Shown piece by piece: positions 51,577 through 61,013 of a stretch of DNA of 64,000 nucleotides. The translations under genes were made by a program, and so were the position numbers. The notes beneath the pieces were generated by a model. It ran no database searches, was not told the origin of the DNA, and worked only from the letters and a program-made list of their open reading frames with translations. This DNA is from Sphingomonas sp. CCH10-B3 (GTDB taxonomy: Bacteria; Pseudomonadota; Alphaproteobacteria; Sphingomonadales; Sphingomonadaceae): assembly GCF_001556185.1 (NCBI RefSeq), contig NZ_LSIJ01000101.1:1-64000 (forward strand), read 5' to 3'. The first letter of the stretch is position 1. The number at the start of each line of letters is the position of its first letter.

Positions 51577-52839
51577 ATGTCGATCTACACGTCCCTCAGC
51601 GGCATTCAGGCCGCGCAGACCGATCTTTCGGTGATTTCGCACAATCTGGCGAACGTCACGACCAATGGCTTCAAGAAGAGCCGCACTGACTTTGCCGATG
51701 TGATCGCCACCTCGGTCTCGGCCAAGCCGAGCTCGGCGATCGGCGCGGGCGTCGTCGTGACCGGCAACCGCCAGCAGTTCACGCAGGGCAATCTGGTCCA
51801 GTCGCAGTCGTCGCTCGACCTCGCAATTTCGGGCGATGGCTTCTTCGCGGTCAAGCCGCAGCTTGGCGCAGCCGCGACCAACTTCACGCGCAACGGCGCA
51901 TTTCTGGTCGATTCGGACCGCTATGTCGTCGATGCCAAGGGCAGCTATCTTCAGGTCTACCCGGTCGATGGCAGCGGCGCGGTCGTTACCTCGGGGATCG
52001 ACGGCGCGCAGAGCCTGCGCCTGCCGGCCACCAGCGGCACGCCGATCGCGACCACCACGGTTGCGCTGACCGCCAACCTGCCGGGCGGCTCGCCGGTTCC
52101 GGGCGCCGCCGCGTTCGATCGCTTCGACCCGTCGAGCTACAATAATTCGACCCAGACCGTGATCTATGATGCCGAGGGCAATCCGCGCACGCTGACCAAT
52201 TATTTTCGACGCGAAACCGTCGCCAATGCCGCGACGCCGACCAGCACCTGGAGCGTCTACAGCTTCGTCGGCGACCAGCAGCTGACGGTAGGCGGCAATG
52301 CCGCGATCACGCTGACCTTCGACAATGCGGGCGTGCTCGCATCGCCGACCGCGCCGAGCAGCTTCGACAGCTTCACGCCGACCGGCAGCCCCAATTCGCA
52401 GACGATTGCTTTCGATCTGAGCACCAGCACGCAACGCGCGCTGCCGTTCGACATTGCCACGCGCAACCAGAACGGAGTTGCTGTCGGCCTGATCCAGGGC
52501 GTAACGGTCGATGAAAAGGGTCTCGTCAAGGCGAGCTTCTCGAACGGCGACACGCAGAATCTGGGCCAGGTCGTGCTCGCGACCTTCACCAATCCGAGCG
52601 GCCTGCGCCAGCTCGGCAACAGCTATTGGTCGGCAACCGGCCTGTCGGGATCGGCGATCGCCGGGTCACCGGGCAGCAACGGCTTCGGCAATCTGCTGTC
52701 GGGCACGATCGAACGCTCGAACGTCGACACGACCGAAGAACTGGTCGCGCTGATCGCGGCGCAGCGCGCTTTTCAGGCCAATGCCAAAGCGCTCGAAACC
52801 GACAAGCAGGTCGTCCAGACGCTGTTCAACATCCAGTAA
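51577..52839 (+). CDS. flgE: Flagellar hook protein FlgE
   Basis: The product is 420 residues, within the normal range. N-terminal helix and rod signature are SLSGIQAAQTDLSVISHNLA and NVTTNGFKKSRTDFADV. The C-terminal flg_bbr domain ends TTEELVALIAAQRAFQANAK. It forms the curved hook outside the cell. A GAGGAGAG ribosome binding site lies 7 bases before the start, fitting its high copy number. Confidence 0.97.
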   Translation: MSIYTSLSGIQAAQTDLSVISHNLANVTTNGFKKSRTDFADVIATSVSAKPSSAIGAGVVVTGNRQQFTQGNLVQSQSSLDLAISGDGFFAVKPQLGAAATNFTRNGAFLVDSDRYVVDAKGSYLQVYPVDGSGAVVTSGIDGAQSLRLPATSGTPIATTTVALTANLPGGSPVPGAAAFDRFDPSSYNNSTQTVIYDAEGNPRTLTNYFRRETVANAATPTSTWSVYSFVGDQQLTVGGNAAITLTFDNAGVLASPTAPSSFDSFTPTGSPNSQTIAFDLSTSTQRALPFDIATRNQNGVAVGLIQGVTVDEKGLVKASFSNGDTQNLGQVVLATFTNPSGLRQLGNSYWSATGLSGSAIAGSPGSNGFGNLLSGTIERSNVDTTEELVALIAAQRAFQANAKALETDKQVVQTLFNIQ

Positions 52840-52872
52840 TCGTTCGCGAAACTGGCGCAGGGAATGAATTGA

Positions 52873-53619
52873 ATGGATAAGCTGATCTATACGGCGGCAT
52901 CGGGCCTGAAGGCGCATCTCGCGTCGCAGGCAGCGATCGCCAACAACATCGCCAACGCGTCGACAACCGGCTTTCGCGCCGATCGCGTCGTGTTCGATCA
53001 GCTGAAGATCAGCAATTCGTCGAGCTTCCCGCGCCAGCCGGCATCCGAATCGGTCGTTGATTTCGATCGTCGTGCCGGAACGATCAACCAGACTGGTCGT
53101 CCGCTCGATATCGCTATCAACGGCGAAGCGTGGATCGCGGTTCAGGACAAGGACGGACAGGAAGCGTACACCCGGCGCGGCGACCTTCAGGTGGCCGCAT
53201 CGGGGGTGCTGGAAACCGGCGACGGTTTCCCGGTGATCGGCTCGGGGGGGCCGATCACCATACCCCCTGCGCAAAAGGTGACGATCAGCCCCGAAGGCGT
53301 CGTCACCATCATTCCGCTCGGCGCAACCTCGGGCGCGCCCGCACAGGTGATCGATACGATCAAGCTTGCCAGCGACAAGGGCACCAAGACGGTCAAGGGC
53401 AATGACAATCTGCTCCACGTCGACGGCGGCGGCGTGCTGCCGCGCGATCTGAACGCCCGGGTCGTGACGGGGGCGCTTGAGCAGTCGAACGTCAATCTCA
53501 CCGAAGCGCTGATCGATATGATCGAGAACCAGCGCAGCTACGAAGTTCAGGCAAATCTGATCAAGTCGACCAAGGATCTGGACGAAAGCAGCGCGCAGTT
53601 GATGCGCCTGCCGGGTTGA
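52873..53619 (+). CDS. flgF: Flagellar rod protein FlgF
   Basis: The product is 248 residues. N-terminal sequence SGLKAHLASQAAIANNIANA and C-terminal NLTEALIDMIENQRSYEVQA are typical of the FlgF/FlgG group. FlgF makes a short section of the rod between the proximal and distal parts. Length, shorter than FlgG, and order flgE-flgF-flgG settle its identity. Confidence 0.96.
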   Translation: MDKLIYTAASGLKAHLASQAAIANNIANASTTGFRADRVVFDQLKISNSSSFPRQPASESVVDFDRRAGTINQTGRPLDIAINGEAWIAVQDKDGQEAYTRRGDLQVAASGVLETGDGFPVIGSGGPITIPPAQKVTISPEGVVTIIPLGATSGAPAQVIDTIKLASDKGTKTVKGNDNLLHVDGGGVLPRDLNARVVTGALEQSNVNLTEALIDMIENQRSYEVQANLIKSTKDLDESSAQLMRLPG

Positions 53620-53631
53620 AGGGAATAGTAT

Positions 53632-54420
53632 ATGGGTAGCGCCGCACTTCACATCGCACGCACCGGGCTCGATGCCCAGGACATGCGCATGCGCGTGATT
53701 TCGAACAACTTGGCCAACGTGAACACGACCGGCTACAAGCGCGATCGCGCGGCGTTCGAAACACTAGCGTATCAGACGGTGACCGCGCCGGGTGCGCCGA
53801 GTACGTCGGAAACGCGCTATGCGACCGGGCTCAACCTCGGCACCGGCGTGCGCATTCAGGGCACGGCGCGGATCGACACGCAGGGCACGCTCGCGCAGAC
53901 CGGCAATTCGCTCGATCTCGCGCTCGACGGCGAGGGCTATTTTCAGGTCCAGCTGCCGGGTGCGCAGCTCGGCTACACGCGCGCGGGCAATTTCAGCCGC
54001 TCGGCGCAGGGCTTGCTGGTGACGGCGGAGGGCTATCAGGTCCAGCCGGGTATCACCATCCCCGAAGGCACGACCTCGATCACGATCGGCACCGACGGCA
54101 CTGTCTCGGCGGTGATTCCGGGGCAGACCGAACCGAGCCAGGTCGGCCAGATCCAGATCGCGACCTTTCCCAATGCGGCGGGCCTGCTGTCGATCGGCGA
54201 CAACTACCTGACCGAAAGCGCGGCGTCGGGCGCCGTCAATCTCGGCATCGCCGGGCAGGACGGGCGCGGCAACATCCGCCAGGGCGCGCTCGAAGGATCC
54301 AATGTCAATGTCGTCGAGGAACTCGTCGACATGATCGAGACCCAGCGCGCTTACGAAGTCAATTCGAAGATGATCACCGCCACCGACGAGATGCTGAAAT
54401 ATGTCAACCAGAACATCTAA
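53632..54420 (+). CDS. flgG: Flagellar distal rod protein FlgG
   Basis: The product is 262 residues, the standard FlgG length. It has NNLANVNTTGYKRDRAAFET near the N-terminus and VVEELVDMIETQRAYEVNSK near the C-terminus. FlgG builds the distal rod passing through the P and L rings. Its last 20 bases are shared with the start of flgH. Confidence 0.98.
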   Translation: MGSAALHIARTGLDAQDMRMRVISNNLANVNTTGYKRDRAAFETLAYQTVTAPGAPSTSETRYATGLNLGTGVRIQGTARIDTQGTLAQTGNSLDLALDGEGYFQVQLPGAQLGYTRAGNFSRSAQGLLVTAEGYQVQPGITIPEGTTSITIGTDGTVSAVIPGQTEPSQVGQIQIATFPNAAGLLSIGDNYLTESAASGAVNLGIAGQDGRGNIRQGALEGSNVNVVEELVDMIETQRAYEVNSKMITATDEMLKYVNQNI

Positions 54421-55093
54421 GGCCGCGTTCCTGCTGGCAGCCGGCGTCCTCGCCTGCATCGTCGCCGTGCCGCAGCCGGCGGTCGCGAGCCTGTTCGGCA
54501 AGAAAAAGCCGCAGCCCGATTTCAGCGCGTCAAAGCCGGTGCCGCCGCCACCGCCGCCTGCCAATGGCTCGATCTATCAGGCGTCGACCGGTTATGCTTC
54601 GCTGCACGAAGGCTGGCGTGCGCGCCGGGTCGGCGATCCGCTGACGATCACGCTGGTCGAGCGCACGCTCGCGTCGAAGTCGGCGAGTTCGAAGCTCGAC
54701 AGCGGCGGCACCGCGGCGTTCATTCCGCCGAGCACCGGCCCACTCTCGTTCGACGCCAATTCGTCGAAAGTCGGCGGCAATCGCGGCTTCAACGGCCAGG
54801 GCACGGCCGACCAGTCGAACACGCTGTCGGGCGAACTGTCGGTCACGGTCGCCGAAGTCTATCCCAATGGCACGATGCTGGTGCAGGGTGCCAAGCGCGT
54901 GACGCTCAACCGCGGCGACGAATTCGTCCAGATCAAGGGCATCGTCCGCATGGCCGATGTCGACGCCGACAACCGCGTGCTGTCGACCCGCGTTGCGGAC
55001 GCGCAGATCGCCTACACCGGCAAGGGCGACGTTGCCCGCGCCAGCCGCCAGGGGTGGTTCAGCCGCTTCTTCTCCGTGATCAGCCCGTTCTGA
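54401..55093 (+). CDS. flgH: Flagellar L-ring protein FlgH
   Basis: The product is 230 residues. The N-terminus (KAAFLLAAGVLACIVAVPQP) is a signal with a possible lipidation Cys19, fitting the known outer-membrane lipoprotein FlgH, though the VLAC box is not ideal. The mature protein has the family segments GDPLTITLVERTLASKSASS and GTMLVQGAKRVTLNRGDEFV. It forms the L ring in the outer membrane. Its start lies 20 bases inside flgG. Confidence 0.96.
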   Translation: MSTRTSKAAFLLAAGVLACIVAVPQPAVASLFGKKKPQPDFSASKPVPPPPPPANGSIYQASTGYASLHEGWRARRVGDPLTITLVERTLASKSASSKLDSGGTAAFIPPSTGPLSFDANSSKVGGNRGFNGQGTADQSNTLSGELSVTVAEVYPNGTMLVQGAKRVTLNRGDEFVQIKGIVRMADVDADNRVLSTRVADAQIAYTGKGDVARASRQGWFSRFFSVISPF

Positions 55094-55107
55094 TGGGAAG
55101 CCTGACC

Positions 55108-56205
55108 ATGCTCCGCCGCCTTTTCCTCGCCATTCTGATGAGCCTGTCGCTCGCGACGCCGGCCTGGGCCGATCGCGTGAAGGACCTGGGCGCCTTTCAG
55201 GGCATCCGCAGCAACCAGCTGACCGGCTATGGCATTGTCGTCGGCCTGCCTGGCACGGGCGACGACAACCTCGAATATACGGTGCAGTCGCTCAAAAGCG
55301 TCGCATCGCGCTTTGGGCTGCAATTGCCGCCCAACATCAACCCGTCGCTCAAGAATTCGGCGGCGGTGCTGATCACTGCCGAACTGCCGCCGTTCGCCAA
55401 GCCTGGCCAGAAGATCGACGTGACGGTGGCTGCGCTCGGCAAGGCCAAATCCTTGCGCGGCGGCGCGCTGATCCTGACCCCGCTGCAGGGTGCCGACGGC
55501 CAGATCTATGCGATGGCGCAGGGCTCGCTCGCGGTCGGCGGCTTGGGTGCCGAAGGCGCCGACGGGTCGAAGATCGTCGTCAACGTCCCCTCCTCGGGCC
55601 GCATTCCCGAAGGGGCGACGGTCGAACGCTCGGTCGATACCGGCTTTGCGACGACGCCTGTGCTGACCTTCAACCTTGCCCGCAGCGATTTCACCACCGC
55701 GCAGTCGATTGCAGCGGCGGTCAATGCGCGGCTCGGACCGGGCCGCGCGCAGGCGGTCGATGGTGTGTCGATCGCGATCGCCGCGCCCGAAGGCGCCGAT
55801 CTGCGCGCCACGCTGATGAGCGAAATCGAAAATCTCACCGTCACCTCGGCCGAGCCCTCGGCGCGCGTCATCGTCAATGCGCGCACTGGCACCGTCGTGA
55901 TCAATTCGGCGGTCAGACTCGGCCCGGCTGCCGTCACGCAGGGCAAGCTCACCGTGCGCGTCGATGAATCGCAGCGCGTCAGCCAGCCCGCGCCGTTCAG
56001 CCAGGGCCAGACCACGGTCCAGCAGAAAAGCGGCGTCGGCGTCACCGAAGAGGTCAAGCCGATCTTCCTGATCGAACCCGGCCCCAAGCTTGCCGATGTC
56101 GTGAAGGCAATGAACGCGATCGGCGCCTCGCCTGCCGATCTCGTCGCGATCCTCGAGGCGCTGAAGGAAGCAGGCGCCCTCAAGGCCGAGCTGATCATCC
56201 TGTGA
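55108..56205 (+). CDS. flgI: Flagellar P-ring protein FlgI
   Basis: The product is 365 residues from the ATG at 55108, which has GGGAAG 7 bases upstream and starts a clean Sec signal (MLRRLFLAILMSLSLATPAW). An in-frame ATG at 55093 touching the flgH stop is the alternative. Mature sequence includes FQGIRSNQLTGYGIVVGLPG and AVRLGPAAVTQGKLTVRVDE. It forms the periplasmic P ring, helped by FlgA. Confidence 0.97.
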   Translation: MLRRLFLAILMSLSLATPAWADRVKDLGAFQGIRSNQLTGYGIVVGLPGTGDDNLEYTVQSLKSVASRFGLQLPPNINPSLKNSAAVLITAELPPFAKPGQKIDVTVAALGKAKSLRGGALILTPLQGADGQIYAMAQGSLAVGGLGAEGADGSKIVVNVPSSGRIPEGATVERSVDTGFATTPVLTFNLARSDFTTAQSIAAAVNARLGPGRAQAVDGVSIAIAAPEGADLRATLMSEIENLTVTSAEPSARVIVNARTGTVVINSAVRLGPAAVTQGKLTVRVDESQRVSQPAPFSQGQTTVQQKSGVGVTEEVKPIFLIEPGPKLADVVKAMNAIGASPADLVAILEALKEAGALKAELIIL

Positions 56206-56558
56206 CCGCGCCCGTCGCCCCCACGCTTCCGGCAACCGCCGTCGATACCGCAGCGATCGGCACCGACACGCGTCGGCTGGCCTCGCGCGCCAATCTCGAC
56301 AAGGCGGGTCAGGCGTTCGAAGCGGTCTTCACCAAGATGATGCTGAAGTCGATGCGCAACACGCATCTGGCCGAAGACCTGTTTTCGAACAAGGCGATGG
56401 AAACGTTCCGCGACATGCAGGACGATCAGGTCGCATCCGCCATGGCCAATGCCAAGCCGATGGGCATCGGCAAGGCCGTCACCGAGTTTCTGGCCAAGTC
56501 CGACCCGGCGCTCGCGAAACCTATTGATAACACTCCGCGTGCCATAACGCCGCCATGA
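56202..56558 (+). CDS. flgJ: Rod-binding protein FlgJ, N-terminal domain only
   Basis: The product is 118 residues, starting at GTG (GTGA overlap with the flgI stop). It covers only the rod-binding cap domain (AGQAFEAVFTKMMLKSMRNT) and ends before any muramidase domain, as in many alphaproteobacteria. Peptidoglycan cleavage is probably done by the separate transglycosylase at 46420-47277. It overlaps flgK by ATGA. Confidence 0.93.
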   Translation: MTAPVAPTLPATAVDTAAIGTDTRRLASRANLDKAGQAFEAVFTKMMLKSMRNTHLAEDLFSNKAMETFRDMQDDQVASAMANAKPMGIGKAVTEFLAKSDPALAKPIDNTPRAITPP

Positions 56559-57901
56559 GCGATCTGCTTTCGATCGGAGCCAGCGGTCTGCGCGCCTATC
56601 AATCGGCGTTGACGACGGTTTCCGATAACATCGCCAATGCCAGCACGCCGGGCTATTCGCGCCGGACGACGACGCTTGCCGAAGTCGCGCCGAGCAGCGG
56701 CGTGCTCACTTCGCTGCGCAGCACGGCGGGCAACGGCGTGGTCGTCACTGGCGTCGGCCGCGCGGACGATCCGCTCAAGACCGCCGCCGCGCGCAGTGCC
56801 GGAGCCGACCTCGCGCGCACCGAAACCAGCATTTCCGCGCTCGAGCGGATCGAAAGCGGGCTTGCCGGCAGCGATCTCGCCGCGCGGCTGACCGGCTTTT
56901 TCAACGCTGCCAACGCCATTGCCGCCAACCCGACCGCGAGCGCCCCGCGCGCCGCCGCGATCGAAGCCGCGAGCAGCGTCGCCAATGCCTTTGCCACCAC
57001 CGGTCGCGCGCTCGATCAGGCCAATGCCGATCTCGACAGTTCGGCCGAGGGCGCGGTGTCGTCGATCGATTCGCTGGCGGCATCGCTCGCCCGCGTCAAC
57101 AACGGCCTCTCGCGCAGCAGCCCGAACAGTGCGGGTCAGGCCAATCTGCTCGACCAGCGCGACCAGCTGCTCGACCAGCTCAGCAACCTGACCGACATCG
57201 GCGTCGCGACCGACGCCTTAGGCCGCGCCACCGTCACGATCGGCGGCAATGCCGGCCCCGTGCTGGTCAGCGGCAACGAAGCAGGCAATGTCACCTTCGT
57301 GCGGGGTAGCAACGGCGCAGCGTCCTTCGCCGTCCACCGCCTCGGCTCCTCGACCACGATCGCGCCAACCGGCGGCGCGCTCGCGGGGCTCGCCGACAGC
57401 GCCCAGCGGATCACCGATACCCGCAACGCGCTTAACGCCGTCGCCAGCGACTTCGTCAGCGGCGTCAACGCCGTGCAGGCACAGGGGCGCGACCTCGACG
57501 GCAATCCGGGCGCGGCGCTGTTCGCGGTCGGCACGACGCCGACCGACATCAGCGTGACGCTGTCCGGGCCGCGCGGGATTGCCGCCGCTGCCGTCGGCGG
57601 CGGCCCGCGCGACAACAGCAATCTGGCGGCGCTGGCCGCACTGCGCACGAGCGGCGGCTTCGAGAACGCAACCACCGCGCTTGCCACCGACAACGCCGCC
57701 ACGCTCCAGAACCGTACGACCGTCGCCGATGCGCAAGCATCGATCCGGGATGCCGCGGTCACCGCGCGCGATGCCGTGTCGGGCGTCAATCTCGATACCG
57801 AAGCGGTCGACCTGCTGCGCTTCCAGCAGGCCTATCAGGCGTCGAGCCGCGTGATCCAGGTCGCGCGCGACACGCTCCAGACCCTGCTCGACATCCGCTA
57901 G
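56555..57901 (+). CDS. flgK: Hook-filament junction protein FlgK
   Basis: The product is 448 residues. The N-terminus (SIGASGLRAYQSALTTVSDN, IANASTPGYSRRTTTLAE) and the C-terminus (NLDTEAVDLLRFQQAYQASS) are characteristic. FlgK joins hook and filament with FlgL. It is coupled to flgJ by ATGA and followed by flgL after 8 bases. Confidence 0.97.
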   Translation: MSDLLSIGASGLRAYQSALTTVSDNIANASTPGYSRRTTTLAEVAPSSGVLTSLRSTAGNGVVVTGVGRADDPLKTAAARSAGADLARTETSISALERIESGLAGSDLAARLTGFFNAANAIAANPTASAPRAAAIEAASSVANAFATTGRALDQANADLDSSAEGAVSSIDSLAASLARVNNGLSRSSPNSAGQANLLDQRDQLLDQLSNLTDIGVATDALGRATVTIGGNAGPVLVSGNEAGNVTFVRGSNGAASFAVHRLGSSTTIAPTGGALAGLADSAQRITDTRNALNAVASDFVSGVNAVQAQGRDLDGNPGAALFAVGTTPTDISVTLSGPRGIAAAAVGGGPRDNSNLAALAALRTSGGFENATTALATDNAATLQNRTTVADAQASIRDAAVTARDAVSGVNLDTEAVDLLRFQQAYQASSRVIQVARDTLQTLLDIR

Positions 57902-57909
57902 GCGCCGCG

Positions 57910-58815
57910 ATGACGACGATCGGCACCAACCTTTTCTATGATCGCGCTGCCGGGCGGCTCGCCTCGCTTTCGTCGGCGACCACGCGGCTACAGACCCAGA
58001 TCAGCACCGGCATCCGGCTCGAAGCGCCCTCGGACGACGCCGTCGCATTCGAACGGCTGCAGGCACTCGCGCGCAGCAACGCCGATGCGACCGTCAACAA
58101 GAGCAATATCGATCTTGCCAAGACCGTGCTCGGCCAGGCCGACACCACGCTCGGCGATGTGACGAGCCAGTTGCAGCGTGCGCAGGAACTGGTGATCCAG
58201 GCGAACAGCGGCACGCTATCCGATTCCAACCGCGCGATCATCGCCACCCAGCTACGCGGCATCGTTGATGATCTCGTCGGCCTGGCGAACACCAAAGACG
58301 CGCGCGGCGGGCCGCTGTTCGGCGCCGCGACCGGCGACACCGCCGTCACGCGCGACGCAAGCGGCACTGTCAGCTTCGCCGGCACCGGTAATCCGCCGAC
58401 CATCCCGATCGGCGACGGTCTCGACGTCCAGCCGAGCGAAAGCGCCGAGCGCATCTTCGGCCTTGGTGGCAGCGACATCTTTGCCGCACTCAGCAATTTT
58501 GCAACCGCGCTCGAAACGCCCGGCGCCGCCGCGGCCAGCAGCGCGGCAAGCGCAACGCTCAGCGGGCTGACGACCGCGCTCGATCAGGTCAGCAGCGCGC
58601 GTGGCTCGGTCGGCGCTCGCGCGGCGCGGCTCGACCTCGAATCGGCGCGGATCGAAGCCGCCGACACCGCCCGCGAAGCCGAGCGCAGCGGGCTGGAAGA
58701 TACCGACATCACCAAGGCAATCGTCGATCTGCAAAAGGCCAGCACCATTTTGCAGGCGACGCAATCGAGCCTCTCGCGGCTGAGCCAGCTGTCGCTGTTC
58801 GATTATCTGCGCTGA
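57910..58815 (+). CDS. flgL: Hook-filament junction protein FlgL
   Basis: The product is 301 residues, flagellin-like at both ends (RLQTQISTGIRLEAPSDDAV near 28-47; LQKASTILQATQSSLSRLSQ at the C-terminus). It starts TTIGTNLFYDRAA, resembling flagellin starts, but its position after flgK and the middle sequence assign it to FlgL. It is the last gene of the flg run. The 110-base gap after it contains a possible late promoter for motA. Confidence 0.95.
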   Translation: MTTIGTNLFYDRAAGRLASLSSATTRLQTQISTGIRLEAPSDDAVAFERLQALARSNADATVNKSNIDLAKTVLGQADTTLGDVTSQLQRAQELVIQANSGTLSDSNRAIIATQLRGIVDDLVGLANTKDARGGPLFGAATGDTAVTRDASGTVSFAGTGNPPTIPIGDGLDVQPSESAERIFGLGGSDIFAALSNFATALETPGAAAASSAASATLSGLTTALDQVSSARGSVGARAARLDLESARIEAADTAREAERSGLEDTDITKAIVDLQKASTILQATQSSLSRLSQLSLFDYLR

Positions 58816-58855
58816 CCGTCGCCGCGGTTAACCGATTGGCGACGAAATTGGTGAA

Positions 58856-58891
58856 TAAAGCATGAGAATGGTCGTTTCCCCGCATGCGGGG
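58856..58891 (+). promoter_or_regulatory. motA upstream region: late-promoter-like block and palindrome
   Basis: TAAA at 58856-58859 and GTCGTTTC at 58871-58878 are separated by 11 bases. The second block is the same as before flgM, but the spacing is shorter, so the promoter assignment is weak. It is followed directly by a perfect 14-base palindrome CCCCGCATGCGGGG (58878-58891), about 35 bases before the motA start, in the predicted leader. Confidence 0.35.
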
Positions 58892-58925
58892 ATCGACATC
58901 GCCGCTGTGGGGGAAGGCACGCCCA

Positions 58926-59789
58926 ATGTATCCGATTATTGGCCTCGTCGTGTTGCTGACCATGGTGTTCGGCGGGTTCGCCTTCACCGGTGGCGCGCTC
59001 GGCCCGGTCATGGAAGCCATCCCGCATGAAATGCTCATCATCGGCGGCGCCGCTGTCGGCGCGCTGATCATCGGCAATTCGATGAAGGAATTGAAGGGTC
59101 TCGGCGGCGGTCTCGTCAAGGTGTTCAAGGGGCCGAAGTACAAGAAGCAGGATTATCTCGACACGATCTTCCTGGTGTCGAAGCTGATGAAGATGCTGCG
59201 CACCGAAGGGCCGATTGCGCTCGAACCGCATGTCGAGGACCCGCAATCCAGCGCCATCTTTGCCGAATATCCCCGGCTGCAGGCCGATCACACGCTCGTC
59301 AACCTGATTGCCGATACGCTGCGGCTCGTCGTGGTCTCGTCGGGCACGCTCGATGTGCACGCGGTCGAGGAAGTGATGGACAACAGCATCAAGACGCACC
59401 ACCACGAAGTCGAAAGCGCACACACGACCCTCACCAGCCTCGCCGACGCGCTGCCCGCGCTCGGCATCGTCGCTGCCGTGCTCGGCGTGGTGAAGACGAT
59501 GGGGTCGATCGACAAGCCGCCGTCGATCCTGGGCGCGATGATCGGCTCGGCGCTGGTCGGCACGTTCATGGGCGTGCTGCTGGCCTATGGTATCGTAGCC
59601 CCACTCGCCAACCGGCTGAAGCAGGTGATTGATGCCGATGCGGCGATCTATCACACCGTCAAGCAGATCATCATTGCCTCGCTCCACGGCCATCCGCAGC
59701 CGCTGGTAATCGAAGCCGCCCGCTCGGGCATCGCCCACGCCAACCAGCCGGGCTTCGCCGAAGTGTTCGACGGCCTGCGCGGGCGGTAA
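58926..59789 (+). CDS. motA: Flagellar motor stator protein MotA
   Basis: The product is 287 residues from the ATG at 58926 (MYPIIGLVVLLTMVFGG), the normal MotA length; an upstream in-frame start at 58884 is disfavoured. Four membrane segments are visible. The cytosolic loop carries the charged residues that contact FliG, and the third segment is LPALGIVAAVLGVVKTMGSI with the channel proline. It forms the torque unit with MotB, whose gene begins 259 bases later instead of overlapping. Confidence 0.96.
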   Translation: MYPIIGLVVLLTMVFGGFAFTGGALGPVMEAIPHEMLIIGGAAVGALIIGNSMKELKGLGGGLVKVFKGPKYKKQDYLDTIFLVSKLMKMLRTEGPIALEPHVEDPQSSAIFAEYPRLQADHTLVNLIADTLRLVVVSSGTLDVHAVEEVMDNSIKTHHHEVESAHTTLTSLADALPALGIVAAVLGVVKTMGSIDKPPSILGAMIGSALVGTFMGVLLAYGIVAPLANRLKQVIDADAAIYHTVKQIIIASLHGHPQPLVIEAARSGIAHANQPGFAEVFDGLRGR

Positions 59790-59829
59790 ACATGTTCCGC
59801 TGCTCACCATCCGACGACGGCGCTCAGAC

Positions 59830-60040
59830 TCTTTTTTCGCGCAGAGGCGCAGAGAGCGCGGAAGGGTCGCGGCTGGTCGCGGCAGCGACTTTCGAACTCA
59901 AGCGCCTGCAATTTTGCGATGCGCGGACGCGCGCGACACGGTCTCTGCGCCCTCAGCACCTCTCCGCGAACAATCCTTCGCGCCGCCGCGCCGCCGCGCG
60001 AATGATCCTTCCTCTTGGTGCCTTTGCGCCTTCGTGTGAG
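59830..60040. repeat. Repeat-like spacer between motA and motB
   Basis: The 259-base gap holds related GC-rich phrases in both orientations: CGCGCAGAGGCGCAGAGAGC at 59838-59857, CTCTGCGCCCTCAGCACCTC at 59943-59962 followed by TCCGCGAA, and GGTGCCTTTGCGCCTTCGTG at 60018-60037. The reverse complement of the first aligns with the second except for a 9-base insertion (CTCAGCACC). This phrase family is widespread between bacterial genes. An open frame across it (59792-60049) has no recognisable product and I do not call it a gene. Confidence 0.6.
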
Positions 60041-60048
60041 GCCAATTA

Positions 60049-60948
60049 ATGGCCCGCGCCCCGCACGGTACCAATCAGCCCCCCAAGATCATCTACAAGA
60101 AGGTCTATATCGAGGGGCATGGCGGCCACCACGGCGGCGCGTGGAAGGTCGCCTATGCCGATTTCGTGACGGCGATGATGGCATTCTTCCTGCTGATGTG
60201 GCTGCTCGGCGCGACGTCGGAAAAGCAGCGCAAGGCGCTCGCCGATTATTTCGCGCCGACGCTCGTCCAGAAAAAGGAGAACAGCGCCGGGTCGAACGGC
60301 CTGTTCGGCGGTTCCTCAATCGTCGAGAGGGATAATTACCCCGCGCGCGCATCGCAGACGGGCACGCGGTCGCTGACCGTCCCGGTCGAAGCGACCGGCG
60401 GCATCCAGGTCGGCACCGGCGAAAAGGGCACGCTGAAAGACAAGGCGATGCGCGCCGAGGACAAGAAGAATTTCGAGCAGGTCGGCCGCCAGATCAGGAG
60501 CGCGATCCAGTCGAGCCCACGCCTGCAGAAGCTTGCCACGCACATCAAATTTGTGCCGCAGCGCGACGGCCTGCGCATCGATCTGGTCGATAACGCCGAT
60601 TACTCGATGTTCGCGCTCGGCACGACGATGTTCGAGCCCGAGGCCGACAGGCTGATGGGGCTGATTGCCGAATCGATCCGCGGCTTGCCCAACACGATCA
60701 TGATCCGTGGCCACACCGACAGCCTCGCCTTCCGCAATGCGAGCGGCATCAACAACTGGCTGCTGTCGTCGAGCCGCGCCGAGGCGACCCGCCAGCGGCT
60801 GGCGCAAGGGGGCCTGCCCGACACGCGGTTCGACCGGATCGAAGGCGTCGCCGACCGCGAACCGCTGATCGCCGACAATCCCGCCGATGCGCGCAACCGC
60901 CGCGTTGCGATCACCCTGCTCTATCGTAAGAGCGTTTTCGGCCAGTGA
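60049..60948 (+). CDS. motB: Flagellar motor stator protein MotB
   Basis: The product is 299 residues. The N-terminal membrane helix has the proton-site Asp in AYADFVTAMMAFFLLMWLLG. A plug region and linker follow, then the OmpA-like peptidoglycan-binding domain with MIRGHTDSLAF and LSSSRAEATRQRL. The sequence type is that of proton-driven MotB. The ribosome binding site GAGG is 7 bases before the start and lies at the end of the repeat-like spacer. It probably depends on the motA transcript or on a promoter within the spacer. Confidence 0.96.
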   Translation: MARAPHGTNQPPKIIYKKVYIEGHGGHHGGAWKVAYADFVTAMMAFFLLMWLLGATSEKQRKALADYFAPTLVQKKENSAGSNGLFGGSSIVERDNYPARASQTGTRSLTVPVEATGGIQVGTGEKGTLKDKAMRAEDKKNFEQVGRQIRSAIQSSPRLQKLATHIKFVPQRDGLRIDLVDNADYSMFALGTTMFEPEADRLMGLIAESIRGLPNTIMIRGHTDSLAFRNASGINNWLLSSSRAEATRQRLAQGGLPDTRFDRIEGVADREPLIADNPADARNRRVAITLLYRKSVFGQ

Positions 60949-61013
60949 TTGCTGGCGCGGGCGCGTCTCGCCCGCTAACCGGTGGCGAGTAGGCCGACCG
61001 GGAGACCCGCGCG

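Noticed and set aside
58846..58862. TTGGCGACGAAATTGG before motA as a sigma54 promoter
   Set aside because: The -12 position has GG instead of the nearly invariant GC.
59792..60049. An 85-codon open frame between motA and motB
   Set aside because: It has no good ribosome binding site and no recognisable product, and it runs through repeat-like DNA; treated as spacer.
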